The position numbers and the translations under genes are program-made. DNA of 64,000 nt from Sulfuriferula nivalis (GTDB taxonomy: Bacteria > Pseudomonadota > Gammaproteobacteria > Burkholderiales > Sulfuriferulaceae), in assembly GCF_009937995.1 (NCBI RefSeq), contig NZ_AP021881.1, forward strand, positions 62,001 through 126,000, read 5' to 3'. This document shows positions 8,186 through 18,240 of the stretch, piece by piece. Under the pieces are notes generated by a model. The model made no database searches, had not been told where the DNA came from, and was given only the letters and a program-made list of their open reading frames with translations. The number at the start of each line of letters is the position of its first letter. Position 1 is the stretch's first letter.

Positions 8186-8614
8186 ATGCAATCAGCTCAA
8201 GTTAATTTCGATATTCAAGCCATCCAGTCTTCCTGGGCGGTGTTCGATGCTATCGCGCACCTGCGTCCTATTCATGACGAGGTAGATTACGATCAGATGA
8301 TAGCCCTCATGAATTCGCTGCTGGATGAGGTTGGCGACGATGAGGATCATGAGCTTGCTGGTTTGCTGGAATTACTTGGCGATATCGTATCCAAGTATGA
8401 ACAGGAACACTATCCCATAGAAGCCGCGGCACCAAACGATGCGTTGCGATTTTTAATGGAAGCTCGGGGTCTGAACCAAGATGACCTGAGCGCTATCGTG
8501 CCGCAGAGCAATCTTTCTGCAATCCTGGCTGGAAAGCGAAAAATCAGTGCGACATTGGCAGGAAAGCTGGGTAAGTTCTTCGGCACCAGCCCAGCGCTTT
8601 TTGTGCCAAGGTAA
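8186..8614 (+). CDS. higA: HigA-type antitoxin / XRE transcriptional regulator, no toxin gene beside it
   Basis: 142 residues, with AGGAAAG ahead of ATG 8186. The C-terminal 60 residues form an XRE helix-turn-helix (FLMEARGLNQDDLSAIVPQSN then LAGKRKISATLAGKLGKFF). The acidic N-terminal half matches the long HigA form (COG5499-like), normally paired with a HigB mRNA interferase encoded directly upstream. Here the upstream neighbour is fic, with only 90 bases between, and no HigB frame is seen on either side. It may be an orphan antitoxin or a regulator of fic; the second idea is inference. Confidence 0.8.
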   Translation: MQSAQVNFDIQAIQSSWAVFDAIAHLRPIHDEVDYDQMIALMNSLLDEVGDDEDHELAGLLELLGDIVSKYEQEHYPIEAAAPNDALRFLMEARGLNQDDLSAIVPQSNLSAILAGKRKISATLAGKLGKFFGTSPALFVPR

Positions 8615-8643
8615 CTCTTCCTGTAACATTTATGAACGGTCAG

Positions 8644-8695
8644 TTAAGATTTTAGTTCATGTATTCTCAATGTTCACGTTACATGTACATCTTAA
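8644..8695. repeat. Inverted repeat between convergent higA and livF
   Basis: TTAAGAT (8644-8650) pairs with ATCTTAA (8689-8695), and CATGTA (8658-8663) with TACATG (8680-8685), giving a two-part hairpin in the gap between two converging genes. It may stop transcription from either side, although there is no T-run. Confidence 0.4.
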
Positions 8696-8715
8696 ATGTA
8701 TGAACAGATGCTGCC

Positions 8716-9429
8716 CTACTCCCCAAAATAAGCCTGCTTAATATCATGATCCTGCGCAAGCTGGGCGGCGTTGCCGTGCTGGGTGATCTGGCCGTTGGCG
8801 ATGATGTAGGCGCGGTCGCTGTGGGCGAGGGCGAGGTGGGCGTTTTGTTCGACTAGCAGGATAGCTACGCCTTGTTGATGGGCTGCTGCCAGTGTTTCGA
8901 ATATGGCTTTGACCATTAGCGGCGCCAGTCCCATGCTCGGTTCATCTAGCAGCAGTAAACGCGGGCGTGACAACAAGGCGCGGTTGATGGCGAGTAGTTG
9001 CTGTTCGCCGCCTGATAGCTGCCCGGCTGGCTGTTGGTGGCGCTCTCCCAGGCGCGGATAGCGTTGGTAGATAGTGTCGATTTCACTGGCGACTACAGCT
9101 TTGTCTTTGCGTATATAGGCACCCATGGCCAGGTTTTCAGCGACGGTCATGCGGGTAAAGATGCCGCGTCCTTCGGGAACCAGAGTGATGCCTAGCGGCA
9201 CGATGTTATGTGATGGCAGGTGTGTGATGTTGTGTCCTGCGAACTGTACGCTGCCACCTGCGTGCGGGAGCATGCCAGCGATGGCTTTGAGTAGCGAGGT
9301 CTTGCCCGCGCCATTGGCACCGATCAGGCATACGCGCTCATTTTCTGCGACAGTCAGACTGACATCCTGCACTGCATGAATTTGCCCGTAAGCGACACGA
9401 AGGTTGTTGACGCTGAGTAACTCGCTCAT
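8716..9429 (-). CDS. livF: Branched-chain amino-acid ABC transporter, ATPase LivF
   Basis: 237 residues. Walker A GANGAGKTS, signature LSGGEQQ and Walker B LLLLDEPSMGL are intact. The short C-terminus ending near IKQAYFGE is typical of LivF. It is one of the two ATPases that power uptake of leucine, isoleucine, valine or related compounds through LivHM. It is the last gene of livKHMGF and overlaps livG by four bases (ATGA). Confidence 0.94.
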   Translation of the reverse strand: MSELLSVNNLRVAYGQIHAVQDVSLTVAENERVCLIGANGAGKTSLLKAIAGMLPHAGGSVQFAGHNITHLPSHNIVPLGITLVPEGRGIFTRMTVAENLAMGAYIRKDKAVVASEIDTIYQRYPRLGERHQQPAGQLSGGEQQLLAINRALLSRPRLLLLDEPSMGLAPLMVKAIFETLAAAHQQGVAILLVEQNAHLALAHSDRAYIIANGQITQHGNAAQLAQDHDIKQAYFGE

Positions 9430-10205
9430 GCGCCGTCTCCAAGGTAGGCGCTGATAACGCGCGGGTGTATGCGAATTTGATCGGGTGTGTCTTCGGCGAT
9501 TTTTTCACCAAAATCCAGCACGGCGATGCGGTCACACAAGCTCATCATCCATTTCACATCGTGTTCTATGACTAACAGCGTTAGCCCCAGCTTATCACGT
9601 AAGTCACGAATCAGTTGTTTCAAGGTGTCGCGTTCTGCTGGGTTCATGCCTGCGGCAGGCTCGTCCAGCGCCAATACCTGCGGGTCGCTGGCGAGGGCGC
9701 GGGCGATTTCGAGTCGGCGCTGGTCGCCGTAGGACAGATTTTTTGCCAGTGTGTTGCTGTGGCGGCTAATGCCGACCAGATGCAGTAATTCATGTGAGCG
9801 GGTGCGGATGGCGGCTTCTTCTTCGCGGCTGCGACGATGGCGCAATATTGCACCGATTACGCCAGTACGCGTGCGGCTATGGCGACCAACCATGACGTTT
9901 TCCAGTACGCTCATGTTGGCGAATAATCTGATATTCTGAAACGTGCGGGCGATGCCGTGCTGCACTACTTGATGCGGCTGCAGGCCGAGCATGGATACAT
10001 CATTGAACCATAGCTCGCCTCTGCTAGGTGTGTAAAAGCCAGTCAGAATATTGAACAGTGTGGTTTTGCCCGCGCCATTGGGGCCTATCAGTCCGAGTAT
10101 CTCGCCTTTGTGTACACTGAGCGACACATCGTTAAGCGCACGTATGCCGCCGAACTGCTTACTCACATTTGTTACTCTGATCAGTTCAGTCATGCTTGAA
10201 CTCAT
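9426..10205 (-). CDS. livG: Branched-chain amino-acid ABC transporter, ATPase LivG
   Basis: 259 residues. Walker [10 protein letters not shown], the LivG-type [22 protein letters not shown] segment, signature [15 protein letters not shown] and Walker [14 protein letters not shown] are visible. It pairs with LivF to form the heterodimeric ATPase. ATG 10205 overlaps the end of livM by 20 bases; an internal ATG four codons later is an alternative start. Confidence 0.94.
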   Translation of the reverse strand: MSSSMTELIRVTNVSKQFGGIRALNDVSLSVHKGEILGLIGPNGAGKTTLFNILTGFYTPSRGELWFNDVSMLGLQPHQVVQHGIARTFQNIRLFANMSVLENVMVGRHSRTRTGVIGAILRHRRSREEEAAIRTRSHELLHLVGISRHSNTLAKNLSYGDQRRLEIARALASDPQVLALDEPAAGMNPAERDTLKQLIRDLRDKLGLTLLVIEHDVKWMMSLCDRIAVLDFGEKIAEDTPDQIRIHPRVISAYLGDGA

Positions 10206-11235
10206 TTTTTCGCTGACGTGAGGGTAATAATCCCGCCGGGCGGAACAGCATCATCAGGATGAGGGCGAAGCCGAACATCAGCATGCGCAAGTCATCGGGT
10301 GCCACCACCACGTGACCTAACAGGCTGCGTTGCAAATCGCCGACGTAGCGCAGCGCTTCGGGTAACACGGTAAGCATGACTGCACCCAGTACCACGCCAG
10401 GAATATTGCCCATCCCGCCCAGCACTATCATGCACAGTATCATGATTGATTCCATCAGGTTAAAGCTCTCGGGGCTAATGAAGCCCTGGAATCCGGCAAA
10501 TAATCCACCTGCCAGTCCACCAAAAGTCGCGCCCATGGCAAAGGCGAGCAATTTGGTATTGCGCAGATTGATACCACTGGCTTGCGCAGCCAATTCATCC
10601 TCACGTATCGCCGCCCATGCTCGTCCTATGCGTGAATCCTGCAAGCGCAAGGCAACAAAAATAGCGACCAGGGTGAGTATCAGGAAAAAATAATAATAAA
10701 GCTGGGGTGAGGAGACCGTGAACCCTAATATATGATGGGTTTTGCCTAATGAGAACCCTGCTATTCGGATAGGGTCAATCAGGTTTACCCCTTGCGGGCC
10801 ATTGGTCAGGTTGAAGGGCGCGTTCAGGTTGTTGAGGAATATGCGTATGATTTCACCAAAGCCCAGCGTGACAATGGCCAAATAATCTCCACGCAGACGC
10901 AATGTCGGTGCGCCCAGTAGTAAGCCGAATAAACCTGCCAGTGCCGCGCCCATGGGCAGTAACAGCCAGAACGGCAGGTGCAAGCCAAAGTGTGGCGAAG
11001 CCAGCAGTGCGTAACAATATGCGCCCACTGCATAAAAAGCGATGTAGCCCAAATCCAGTAGTCCTGCATAGCCGACGACAATGTTTAGTCCCACGGCCAG
11101 CATCACGTAGAGCAGCGCCAGATCCATGATGCGTACCCAGGAGCGACCCAAGCCTGCTTCTACCAGAAAGGGTAACAGCGCTAAGCCTATCGCCAGGGCG
11201 ACAAAGGTGAGCCAGGCGGACTTACGCGCGGTCAT
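10186..11235 (-). CDS. livM: Branched-chain amino-acid ABC transporter, permease LivM
   Basis: 349 residues with about ten hydrophobic segments. Diagnostic LivM motifs are [20 protein letters not shown] near residues 53-72 and [17 protein letters not shown] near 135-151, followed by NLTNGPQGV. It forms the inner-membrane channel with LivH. It overlaps livH by 14 bases and livG by 20. Confidence 0.94.
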   Translation of the reverse strand: MTARKSAWLTFVALAIGLALLPFLVEAGLGRSWVRIMDLALLYVMLAVGLNIVVGYAGLLDLGYIAFYAVGAYCYALLASPHFGLHLPFWLLLPMGAALAGLFGLLLGAPTLRLRGDYLAIVTLGFGEIIRIFLNNLNAPFNLTNGPQGVNLIDPIRIAGFSLGKTHHILGFTVSSPQLYYYFFLILTLVAIFVALRLQDSRIGRAWAAIREDELAAQASGINLRNTKLLAFAMGATFGGLAGGLFAGFQGFISPESFNLMESIMILCMIVLGGMGNIPGVVLGAVMLTVLPEALRYVGDLQRSLLGHVVVAPDDLRMLMFGFALILMMLFRPAGLLPSRQRKNEFKHD

Positions 11236-12151
11236 GGCTGGCTTGCCCTAATAATCCGGATGGACGTACGATGAGGACGACGATGAGAACGAAAAAGGCA
11301 AACACGTCCTGGTAATTACTACCGAGGAATCCACCGGTAATGTCACCGATGTAACCTGCACCCAGACTTTCAATCACGCCCAGCAATAATCCGCCCAGCA
11401 TGGCGCCAGCCAGATTGCCGATGCCGCCGAGAACAGCGGCCGAGAATGCCTTTAATCCTAATAGAAAACCCATATAGTAATGGGCTAATCCATAGTAAGC
11501 ACTCACAAGCACACCTGCAACTGCGGCGATACCAGAACCGATGATGAAGGTAAGCGAGATGACATGATTGGCATTCACACCCATTAAACCCGCCAGCTGT
11601 GGTGACTGCGCGGTGGCACGCATGGCGCGGCCGAGCTGAGTACGTTTGACTAGTAAGGTCAGCGCGATCATTAATACGACTGAGGTGATGAGGATAAGGA
11701 TTTGCACATCGGTGATGCGTGCACCGAGTAAATTATGATGTCCTTGCGGCAAAATCGGGGGGAATGAAATATACTGCCGTCCCCAAATCAGCATGGCGAT
11801 GTTTTGCAATACGATGGATACACCGATAGCGGTAATCAGCGGTGCGAGTCGTGGTGCGTTGCGCAGTGGCCGGTAAGCCAAGCGTTCTATGCCGTAGCCC
11901 AGCAACATACAGGCAGGTATGGCAGTGAGCAGCCCAAGCAGCGCAATGACTACCCCGGGTAAATCTACCCCCGCACCCATCAGTGCAGAAATCACTGCTA
12001 ACGCAATCATTGCACCGAACATGGTAACTTCGCCGTGGGCAAAATTAATCAGTTCCAATATGCCGTAAACCATGGTGTAACCTAATGCCACCAACGCATA
12101 AACGCTGCCCAGCACCAATCCGTTAATCAACTGCTGTACTAAAATGTCCAT
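11222..12151 (-). CDS. livH: Branched-chain amino-acid ABC transporter, permease LivH
   Basis: 309 residues, all-helical membrane protein. The N-terminus QQLINGLVLGSVYALVALGY followed by TMVYGILELINFAHGEV is the LivH signature, and the C-terminal LLGVIESLGAGYIG with FAFFVLIVVLIVRPSGLLG fits too. It starts three bases after the stop of the binding-protein gene, so it belongs to the same transcript. Confidence 0.95.
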   Translation of the reverse strand: MDILVQQLINGLVLGSVYALVALGYTMVYGILELINFAHGEVTMFGAMIALAVISALMGAGVDLPGVVIALLGLLTAIPACMLLGYGIERLAYRPLRNAPRLAPLITAIGVSIVLQNIAMLIWGRQYISFPPILPQGHHNLLGARITDVQILILITSVVLMIALTLLVKRTQLGRAMRATAQSPQLAGLMGVNANHVISLTFIIGSGIAAVAGVLVSAYYGLAHYYMGFLLGLKAFSAAVLGGIGNLAGAMLGGLLLGVIESLGAGYIGDITGGFLGSNYQDVFAFFVLIVVLIVRPSGLLGQASHDRA

Positions 12152-12154
12152 GTG

Positions 12155-13315
12155 TTATTTGCTGTTGATGGTTTGCAGCGGCTGCCACTGTCCTGCCTTA
12201 ACTTGATACAAAGTAACAGCGCCACCGGTCAGATCGCCTTTGCTGTCAAAGCGGATATGTCCTGTTACGCCCTGATAATCGGTCTTGGGCAGTTCTGCCA
12301 GATATTTCACAGGGTCAGATGATTTGGCGCGCTTCATTGCTTCCACCATGACATAGACTGCATCATAGGCGTAAGGTGAGTAATTCTGTATCTCACCAAA
12401 GCGTGCGTTGAATTTCTGCTTGAATGCTTCACCACCCGGCATTTTTGCTAATGGTAAACCTGGATTAGAGGCAATTGCACCTTCTGCGTCTGCACCCGCA
12501 AGGTCAATGAATTTAGGTGTTTGCATGCCATCGCCACCCAGGAACTGGGCATTGACTCCCAGCTGCTTCATTTGCTTGATCATAGGGGCGGCTTGCGGGT
12601 CCATACCCGCAAAGAATACCACTTGAGGATCATGAGATTTGATGGAGGTCAGTATCGCCATAAAGTCTGTGGATTTGTCCGTGGTGTACTCGCGCGCTAC
12701 AACATCTGCGCCCGCTGCTTTGGCTGCACGTTCGAACTCATCGGCTAACCCTTGGCCATACGCGGTACGGTCATCAACGATGGCGATCCTTTTTGCACCT
12801 AATTGGCTGATTGCATATTCAGCAAGCGCTGAGCCTTGTTGCTTGTCGTTGGTCATGACGCGATATGCGGTATTAAAGCCCGACGCAGTGTAGGCAATAG
12901 CAGTCGCGGAAGGAGATATCTGCGGTATGCCTGCATCGAAGTAAATTTTTGATGCAGGAATAGTTGCGCCAGAGTTTAAGTGGCCGATTACGCCAACTAT
13001 GCCTTCATCAACCAATTTTTGTGCAACGGTGGTTGCAGCTTTGGGATCCGCCTGGTCATCTTCAGCGATCAGGTCAATTTGGACTTTTTTACCATCTAAA
13101 GTCAGTCCCGCTGCATTAATTTCATCTACCGCTAAACGCGCACCATTTTCATTATCTTTGCCTAAGTGTGCTTGGGGTCCTGTGAGTGGAGAGGCTGAGC
13201 CGATTTTAACGATGTTGTCATCGGTACCGCTTTTGCTGCAACCAGTTAATAAAGTGGCACCTATCAGTGCTGTTAGTAAACTAAGGCGAAAAGTGGTTGG
13301 CACAGCGAGCTCCAT
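12155..13315 (-). CDS. livK: Branched-chain amino-acid ABC transporter, periplasmic binding protein (lipoprotein)
   Basis: 386 residues from ATG 13315; a TTG 33 bases earlier is possible. The N-terminus MELAVPTTFRLSLLTALIG ends in the lipobox LLTGC, so the mature protein should be lipid-anchored, which is less usual for LivK of Gram-negatives. The body is a type I periplasmic binding protein: KIGSASPLTGPQAHLGKDNENG, then VIGHLNSGATIPASKIY and ISPSATA. It captures the ligand for LivHMGF. It is first in the operon. The ligand cannot be read from sequence and could be an amino acid or urea/amide-type. Confidence 0.92.
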   Translation of the reverse strand: MELAVPTTFRLSLLTALIGATLLTGCSKSGTDDNIVKIGSASPLTGPQAHLGKDNENGARLAVDEINAAGLTLDGKKVQIDLIAEDDQADPKAATTVAQKLVDEGIVGVIGHLNSGATIPASKIYFDAGIPQISPSATAIAYTASGFNTAYRVMTNDKQQGSALAEYAISQLGAKRIAIVDDRTAYGQGLADEFERAAKAAGADVVAREYTTDKSTDFMAILTSIKSHDPQVVFFAGMDPQAAPMIKQMKQLGVNAQFLGGDGMQTPKFIDLAGADAEGAIASNPGLPLAKMPGGEAFKQKFNARFGEIQNYSPYAYDAVYVMVEAMKRAKSSDPVKYLAELPKTDYQGVTGHIRFDSKGDLTGGAVTLYQVKAGQWQPLQTINSK

Positions 13316-13374
13316 GACAAAAATAATGAATGCTTTGTTATACCACAAAGCCTAATCAAGTTGAATGCAATACG

Positions 13375-13403
13375 CAAAAAAGCCAGCACTAGGCTGGCTT
13401 TTA
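13375..13403 (-). terminator. Rho-independent terminator after the cytochrome c gene
   Basis: AGCCAGC (13381-13387) and GCTGGCT (13393-13399) form a 7-bp stem with a 5-base loop. On the - strand it is followed by a run of T (13374-13380 read in reverse), 17-45 bases beyond the cytochrome stop. It separates the cytochrome gene from livK. Confidence 0.85.
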
Positions 13404-13419
13404 GCTGGATTAGATCGAT

Positions 13420-13782
13420 TTATTTGAGGCTAAGTATCCATTTAACGATAACATGCAAGTCGCCAACTTTAGCTTGTGGGTGAGGTGGCATAGGAATTTC
13501 GCCCCATACACCGGAACCACCCTTTTGCACTTTTTCTACCAGCTTGTCTTCAATGGCATTTTCTGCAGTTACTTTATCAGCAGGTTTTTTAAATACCATG
13601 GAGGATAGTTCGGTGCGATATTTGGAAGAAACATCCATAAATGCTGGTCCGACTATCTTTTTCTCAACACTGTGACAGGTCATACATGCATTTTTTTGTG
13701 CCATGGACATACCTGTTTCTGCATGAGCATTCAAGCTAAGTGTCAAGCATGTTGCAGCTATGATTTTGAAAGTCATTTTCAT
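13420..13782 (-). CDS. Periplasmic class I c-type cytochrome, monoheme
   Basis: 120 residues. A Sec signal peptide ends at about AHA (residue 21). One heme site, CMTCH (Cys33, Cys36, His37), is followed by VGPAFMDVSSKYR, a pattern typical of cytochrome c551/c552. Met98 in GEIPMPPHP is the probable distal heme ligand, and LHVIVKWILSLK ends the last helix. It would carry electrons in the periplasm to an oxidase or reductase. It is monocistronic, with its own terminator downstream; the upstream gap to the ParA gene (13783-13858) shows no clear promoter. Confidence 0.9.
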   Translation of the reverse strand: MKMTFKIIAATCLTLSLNAHAETGMSMAQKNACMTCHSVEKKIVGPAFMDVSSKYRTELSSMVFKKPADKVTAENAIEDKLVEKVQKGGSGVWGEIPMPPHPQAKVGDLHVIVKWILSLK

Positions 13783-13858
13783 TGGATGTACCTATAGATT
13801 AATGAATACTTAATGGGCATCGTAGCAGATAGACTCATCTATTTGCTATGGTAAATAA

Positions 13859-14494
13859 CTACTGCGCTGCGTTTAGCCAATTTAATAACGGTAACCATTG
13901 CTCACGTTCTCGCTGGGTTTGGTAGCTGGGTAGATCGAATACACTTTTGCCGTCAAACGCAGCATTGACGTAGGCTTGGGTATCCTGAATGTGGGTGAGC
14001 ACAGGTAATTCGTGCTGCTCCAAAAAGCTTTCCAGTACTTGTGCCACACGCGTCCTCGGCGTGACGCGCATACCCACCATGCCGACAAAAGCACGTTCTT
14101 TGCGGATAGCTTTTTCGGTTTTGAGGGCATCCAGAAAAGTGCGGCTGGCTTCCATGTCGAACAGGGATGGCGCTATTGGCACAATGACACGCTCAACCAT
14201 TTTCAATGCACGTTCCAGATTTTTGCCATGTAAACCGGCGGGTGAATCAATAATCAACCAGCCTGACTTATCTACGGTAGGCTGATCTTGCTGAAAAGGC
14301 CAGATTGCAGGTAAATCGGCAGTTCGACGCGCTAACCACGCGTTCGCTGACTGCTGTTTATCCAAATCCAGCAGACGTACGTTCTGCCCCGTTGCAGCTA
14401 ATGCACCTGCAAGACTAACGGCCAGGGTGGATTTGCCACTGCCGCCTTTTGGATTGGCAATCAGTATTGCACGCAGGTTATTTTTACTCGCCAA
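13859..14494 (-). CDS. Orphan ParA/MinD-family ATPase
   Basis: 211 residues. The deviant Walker A KGGSGKST (from about residue 15) with its signature Lys, the LLDLDKQQSANAW segment and IIDSPAGLHGKNLE are the ParA hallmarks. There is no ParB, no parS and no plasmid gene nearby, so it is unlikely to be a partition system. Orphan ParAs position diverse cargo such as chemoreceptor clusters or carboxysomes, or regulate surface structures. It starts two bases after the ilvD stop and is probably co-transcribed with it. The cargo is unknown. Confidence 0.82.
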   Translation of the reverse strand: MASKNNLRAILIANPKGGSGKSTLAVSLAGALAATGQNVRLLDLDKQQSANAWLARRTADLPAIWPFQQDQPTVDKSGWLIIDSPAGLHGKNLERALKMVERVIVPIAPSLFDMEASRTFLDALKTEKAIRKERAFVGMVGMRVTPRTRVAQVLESFLEQHELPVLTHIQDTQAYVNAAFDGKSVFDLPSYQTQREREQWLPLLNWLNAAQ

Positions 14495-14496
14495 GA

Positions 14497-16353
14497 TTAA
14501 CGCTTGCGCTCGACTTGGGTGACATCACGAATTGCACCAGTTGCCGCCGAGGTCGTCATTGCCGCATAGGCGCGTAACGCTACGGAAACTGCACGGTTGC
14601 GATTGACGGGTTGCCAGGCTTTATGACCTCGGTTATCCATATCAATACGACGCGCTGCCAGCACTTCATCGCTCACGGCCAAATGGATGCTGCGTTTGGG
14701 GATATCGATTTCTATGATATCGCCCTCTTCCACCAGACCGATGGTGCCACCTTCAGCTGCTTCGGGAGAAACGTGGCCTATGCTCAAGCCTGAGGTGCCA
14801 CCAGAGAAGCGTCCGTCGGTAATCAGTGCGCAGGCTTTACCCAGTCCTTTGGATTTGATGTACGAGGTTGGGTAAAGCATTTCTTGCATACCAGGGCCGC
14901 CTTTAGGACCTTCATAGCGGATCAGTACGATGTCGCCAGCAACAATCTGGTCAGCCAGAATTGCTTCAACAGCGCTATCTTGCGATTCAAAAATACGTGC
15001 AGGACCGCTGAATTTAAATATGCTTTCATCCACGCCTGCGGTTTTGACGATACAGCCGTCCTTGGCAATGTTGCCATGCAATACTGCCAGGCCACCTTCT
15101 TTGTTGTATGCATGTTCCAGACTGCGGATGCAGCCAGCAGCACGGTCAGTGTCCAAGGTCGCCCAACGTTTATCCTGACTGAATGCGACTTGAGTAGGTA
15201 CGCCACCTGGACCAGCACGGAAGAATTTCTGCACCGCTTCGTCACTGGTTTGCATGATGTCATATTTGGCTAATGCTGCTGCCATAGACGGGCTATGTAC
15301 CGTCGGTAAGTCACGATGCAGCAGCCCGGCACGATCCAATTCGCCCAGTATGCCCATCACGCCACCGGCACGGTGCACATCTTCCATATGGAATTGTTGC
15401 GTCGCTGGTGCAACTTTGCACAGGTTAGGCACGCGGCGGCTCATGCGGTCGATATCCTGCATGGTAAATGGTACGCCTCCTTCATATGCAGCAGCCAGCA
15501 GGTGCAGCACAGTGTTGGTCGATCCGCCCATGGCGATGTCGAGTGCGATCGCATTTTCGAATGCGCCAAATGAAGCGATGCTGCGTGGCAACACTGTGTA
15601 ATCGTCCTGCTCATAGTGGCGTTTTGCCAAATCCACGATCAGGCGCCCTGCTTCCAGGAATAGTTGTTCGCGGTCAGCGTGCGTCGCCAGAGTCGAGCCA
15701 TTGCCTGGCAGGCTCAATCCCAGTGCCTCGGTCAGGCAATTCATCGAGTTGGCGGTAAACATGCCCGAGCAGGAGCCGCAGGTTGGGCAGGCGGAGCGTT
15801 CTATCTGCTCGACTTCAGCATCAGTTTCTTTGGTATCTGCGGCTGATACCATGGCATCAACCAGATCCAGCTTCATTACTTTGCCGTGGATAGTGGTTTT
15901 GCCTGATTCCATCGGGCCACCAGAAACAAATACCACCGGAATGTTCAATCGCATTGCTGCCATTAACATGCCCGGGGTGATTTTGTCGCAGTTGGAAATA
16001 CACACCAACGCGTCAGCGCAGTGGGCATTGACCATGTATTCCACACTGTCGGCTATCAACTCGCGTGACGGCAGTGAGTAAAGCATGCCGCCGTGCCCCA
16101 TGGCGATACCGTCATCGACAGCGATGGTATTAAATTCTTTGGCAACACCGCCTGCTTTTTCAATTTCACGTGCAACCAGTTGGCCCATGTCCTTGAGGTG
16201 GACGTGTCCTGGTACGAACTGGGTAAATGAGTTAGCAACGGCGATGATAGGCTTTTCGAAATCACCGTCTTTCATGCCGGTGGCGCGCCATAATGCGCGG
16301 GCTCCAGCCATGTTGCGACCTTGGGTAGTAGTGCGTGAACGATAAGTGGGCAT
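14497..16353 (-). CDS. ilvD: Dihydroxy-acid dehydratase IlvD
   Basis: 618 residues from ATG 16353 ([20 protein letters not shown]); a second ATG two codons earlier is an alternative. It is an Fe-S enzyme of valine/isoleucine/leucine and pantothenate synthesis. The sequence is near-identical in pattern to the E. coli enzyme throughout: [35 protein letters not shown] and [20 protein letters not shown] with its catalytic Ser. The Fe-S ligand cysteines are kept. The livKHMGF operon lies nearby, but a terminator separates them. Confidence 0.98.
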   Translation of the reverse strand: MPTYRSRTTTQGRNMAGARALWRATGMKDGDFEKPIIAVANSFTQFVPGHVHLKDMGQLVAREIEKAGGVAKEFNTIAVDDGIAMGHGGMLYSLPSRELIADSVEYMVNAHCADALVCISNCDKITPGMLMAAMRLNIPVVFVSGGPMESGKTTIHGKVMKLDLVDAMVSAADTKETDAEVEQIERSACPTCGSCSGMFTANSMNCLTEALGLSLPGNGSTLATHADREQLFLEAGRLIVDLAKRHYEQDDYTVLPRSIASFGAFENAIALDIAMGGSTNTVLHLLAAAYEGGVPFTMQDIDRMSRRVPNLCKVAPATQQFHMEDVHRAGGVMGILGELDRAGLLHRDLPTVHSPSMAAALAKYDIMQTSDEAVQKFFRAGPGGVPTQVAFSQDKRWATLDTDRAAGCIRSLEHAYNKEGGLAVLHGNIAKDGCIVKTAGVDESIFKFSGPARIFESQDSAVEAILADQIVAGDIVLIRYEGPKGGPGMQEMLYPTSYIKSKGLGKACALITDGRFSGGTSGLSIGHVSPEAAEGGTIGLVEEGDIIEIDIPKRSIHLAVSDEVLAARRIDMDNRGHKAWQPVNRNRAVSVALRAYAAMTTSAATGAIRDVTQVERKR

Positions 16354-16410
16354 GTGCAACCTTTAATCTAATGCGATAATAGCCTCAATTTTATCTCATT
16401 CCGCCCTGCT

Positions 16411-17190
16411 ATGCTTATACATCCTCAATTTGACCCTGTTGCGATTGCTATTGGCCCTCTTTCCATACGCTGGTATGGACTGATGTATTTACTGGCTTTT
16501 GTCTTGTTGCTGGTACTTGGACGTGTACGTATTAAGCAACGTCCAAATTCGGGTTGGGATATAAAACAGCTCGACGATGTGTTGTTTTACGGGGTGCTGG
16601 GTGTGGTGCTGGGTGGCCGACTGGGATATGTGCTGTTTTATAAATTCAGCTATTATTTGGCGCATCCGATAGAAGTTTTCTATGTGTGGCAAGGTGGCAT
16701 GTCTTTCCACGGCGGCTTTCTCGGTGTGGCGTTTGCCATGTGGTTATTTTCCCGTAAAGAGCACAAACCCTGGCTGGCAATTACTGATTTTATCGCGCCA
16801 CTGGTGCCGCTAGGTTTAGGTGCGGGACGTATTGGCAATTTTATTAATGGCGAATTATGGGGTCGTCCGACTGACTTGCCGTGGGGTATGGTTTTCCCGC
16901 AGGTTGATTCAGTGCCGCGTCATCCTTCGCAATTGTATGAGTTTGGTCTGGAAGGCTTGGTATTATTTGCGCTGGTCTGGTTTTACTCTGCACGGCCTCG
17001 TCCAGTTGGCGCGGTTTCGGGATTGTTTCTGGTAGGCTATGGGACGTTCCGCTTTCTGGTTGAATTTTCGCGTGAGCCTGATGATTTTCTTGGCTTGCTG
17101 GCGATGGGTCTGAGCATGGGTCAATGGCTGTCGTTGCCGATGATAGTGGCGGGTGTATTCATGATGATATGGGCATATCGTAAAAAATGA
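16411..17190 (+). CDS. lgt: Prolipoprotein diacylglyceryl transferase
   Basis: 259 residues. It transfers diacylglycerol from phosphatidylglycerol to the lipobox cysteine of prolipoproteins, the first step of lipoprotein maturation in the inner membrane. Seven hydrophobic segments and the signature [19 protein letters not shown] (near 143-161) are present, as are the catalytic-region HGG in SFHGGFLG and RHPSQLYE. Its start is divergent from ilvD with about 57 bases between. The stop overlaps the oxyR start by four bases. Confidence 0.97.
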   Translation: MLIHPQFDPVAIAIGPLSIRWYGLMYLLAFVLLLVLGRVRIKQRPNSGWDIKQLDDVLFYGVLGVVLGGRLGYVLFYKFSYYLAHPIEVFYVWQGGMSFHGGFLGVAFAMWLFSRKEHKPWLAITDFIAPLVPLGLGAGRIGNFINGELWGRPTDLPWGMVFPQVDSVPRHPSQLYEFGLEGLVLFALVWFYSARPRPVGAVSGLFLVGYGTFRFLVEFSREPDDFLGLLAMGLSMGQWLSLPMIVAGVFMMIWAYRKK

Positions 17191-18131
17191 CTTTAACTGA
17201 GTTGCGTTATATTGTGGCCGTTGCGCGTGAACGGCATTTCGGGCGTGCGGCCGAAGCCTGTTTTGTATCGCAACCTACACTGAGCGTGGCGATTAAAAAA
17301 CTGGAGGATGAACTTGGTGTAGCGCTGTTTGAGCGTGGTAATAATGAAATCAGCGTTACCCCGGTGGGTGAACGTATTGTCGATCAGGCGGCGCAGATAC
17401 TGGAACAGACGCAATCACTCAAGCTATTGGCGCAACAGGGTAAAAACCCGCTGGTAGGAACATTTAAAATAGGCTCGCTGTACACAATAGCGCCGTACTT
17501 GCTACCCTATCTTATACCCGCACTGCAAGAAATTGCGCCGCAGATGCCGCTGCAACTGGAAGAAAATTTCACCCGTAAACTGGCCGAAAAGCTGCGGTTG
17601 GGCGAGCTGGATGTGATTATCGTATCGTTGCCGTTTGATGAGCCCGGTATGGAAACCTTGATGCTGTATCATGAACCATTCAATGTGGTATTACCTGTGC
17701 ATCATCCGTGGGCAAATAAATCCAGTATTGCCGCGGTTGAACTGAGTGGTGAGAACATGTTGTTGCTGGGAGATGGACATTGTTTCCGCGATCAGGTGTT
17801 GCAGGCATGTCCAGCATTGAATCGTTCGGCGGCATCTTCGGGTACGATACAAAAGACACTGGAATCCAGTAGTCTGGAAACCATACGTTATATGGTGGCT
17901 TCTGGCACCGGAATCACTATCATGCCGTGCACGGCGGCCACTAGTGCGACGGTCAATCAGGGGCTGCTTAAATTTATTCCATTTGCGCACCCTGTTCCCA
18001 CCCGTCCCGTGGTGCTGGCATGGCGTAAAAGCTACCCGCGTATGGCCGCTATTGAAGCCTTGCGTCGTGCTATTTTGCAATGCCCGCTGAGTTGTGTTGA
18101 TTTTGTACCCAGTGCAGCGCTTGATAGTTAA
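17187..18131 (+). CDS. oxyR: Hydrogen-peroxide sensor and LysR-type regulator OxyR
   Basis: 314 residues. An N-terminal LysR winged helix ([20 protein letters not shown]) is followed by a regulatory domain with [14 protein letters not shown]. Cys199 and Cys208 fall at exactly the E. coli OxyR numbering and would form the peroxide-sensing disulfide. OxyR activates peroxide-defence genes. It overlaps lgt by four bases, so it is probably read from the lgt promoter. The rubrerythrin set begins 110 bases downstream and is a natural target (inference). Confidence 0.96.
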   Translation: MTLTELRYIVAVARERHFGRAAEACFVSQPTLSVAIKKLEDELGVALFERGNNEISVTPVGERIVDQAAQILEQTQSLKLLAQQGKNPLVGTFKIGSLYTIAPYLLPYLIPALQEIAPQMPLQLEENFTRKLAEKLRLGELDVIIVSLPFDEPGMETLMLYHEPFNVVLPVHHPWANKSSIAAVELSGENMLLLGDGHCFRDQVLQACPALNRSAASSGTIQKTLESSSLETIRYMVASGTGITIMPCTAATSATVNQGLLKFIPFAHPVPTRPVVLAWRKSYPRMAAIEALRRAILQCPLSCVDFVPSAALDS

Positions 18132-18240
18132 TTGCTATTAACATTATTGTGACAATCAATTAGATATATCAAATTGCCTTGCGTATTATGTGAACTGTGA
18201 GCACGCGCTCTCAGATTAATTAACCACAAGGAGATTTATC

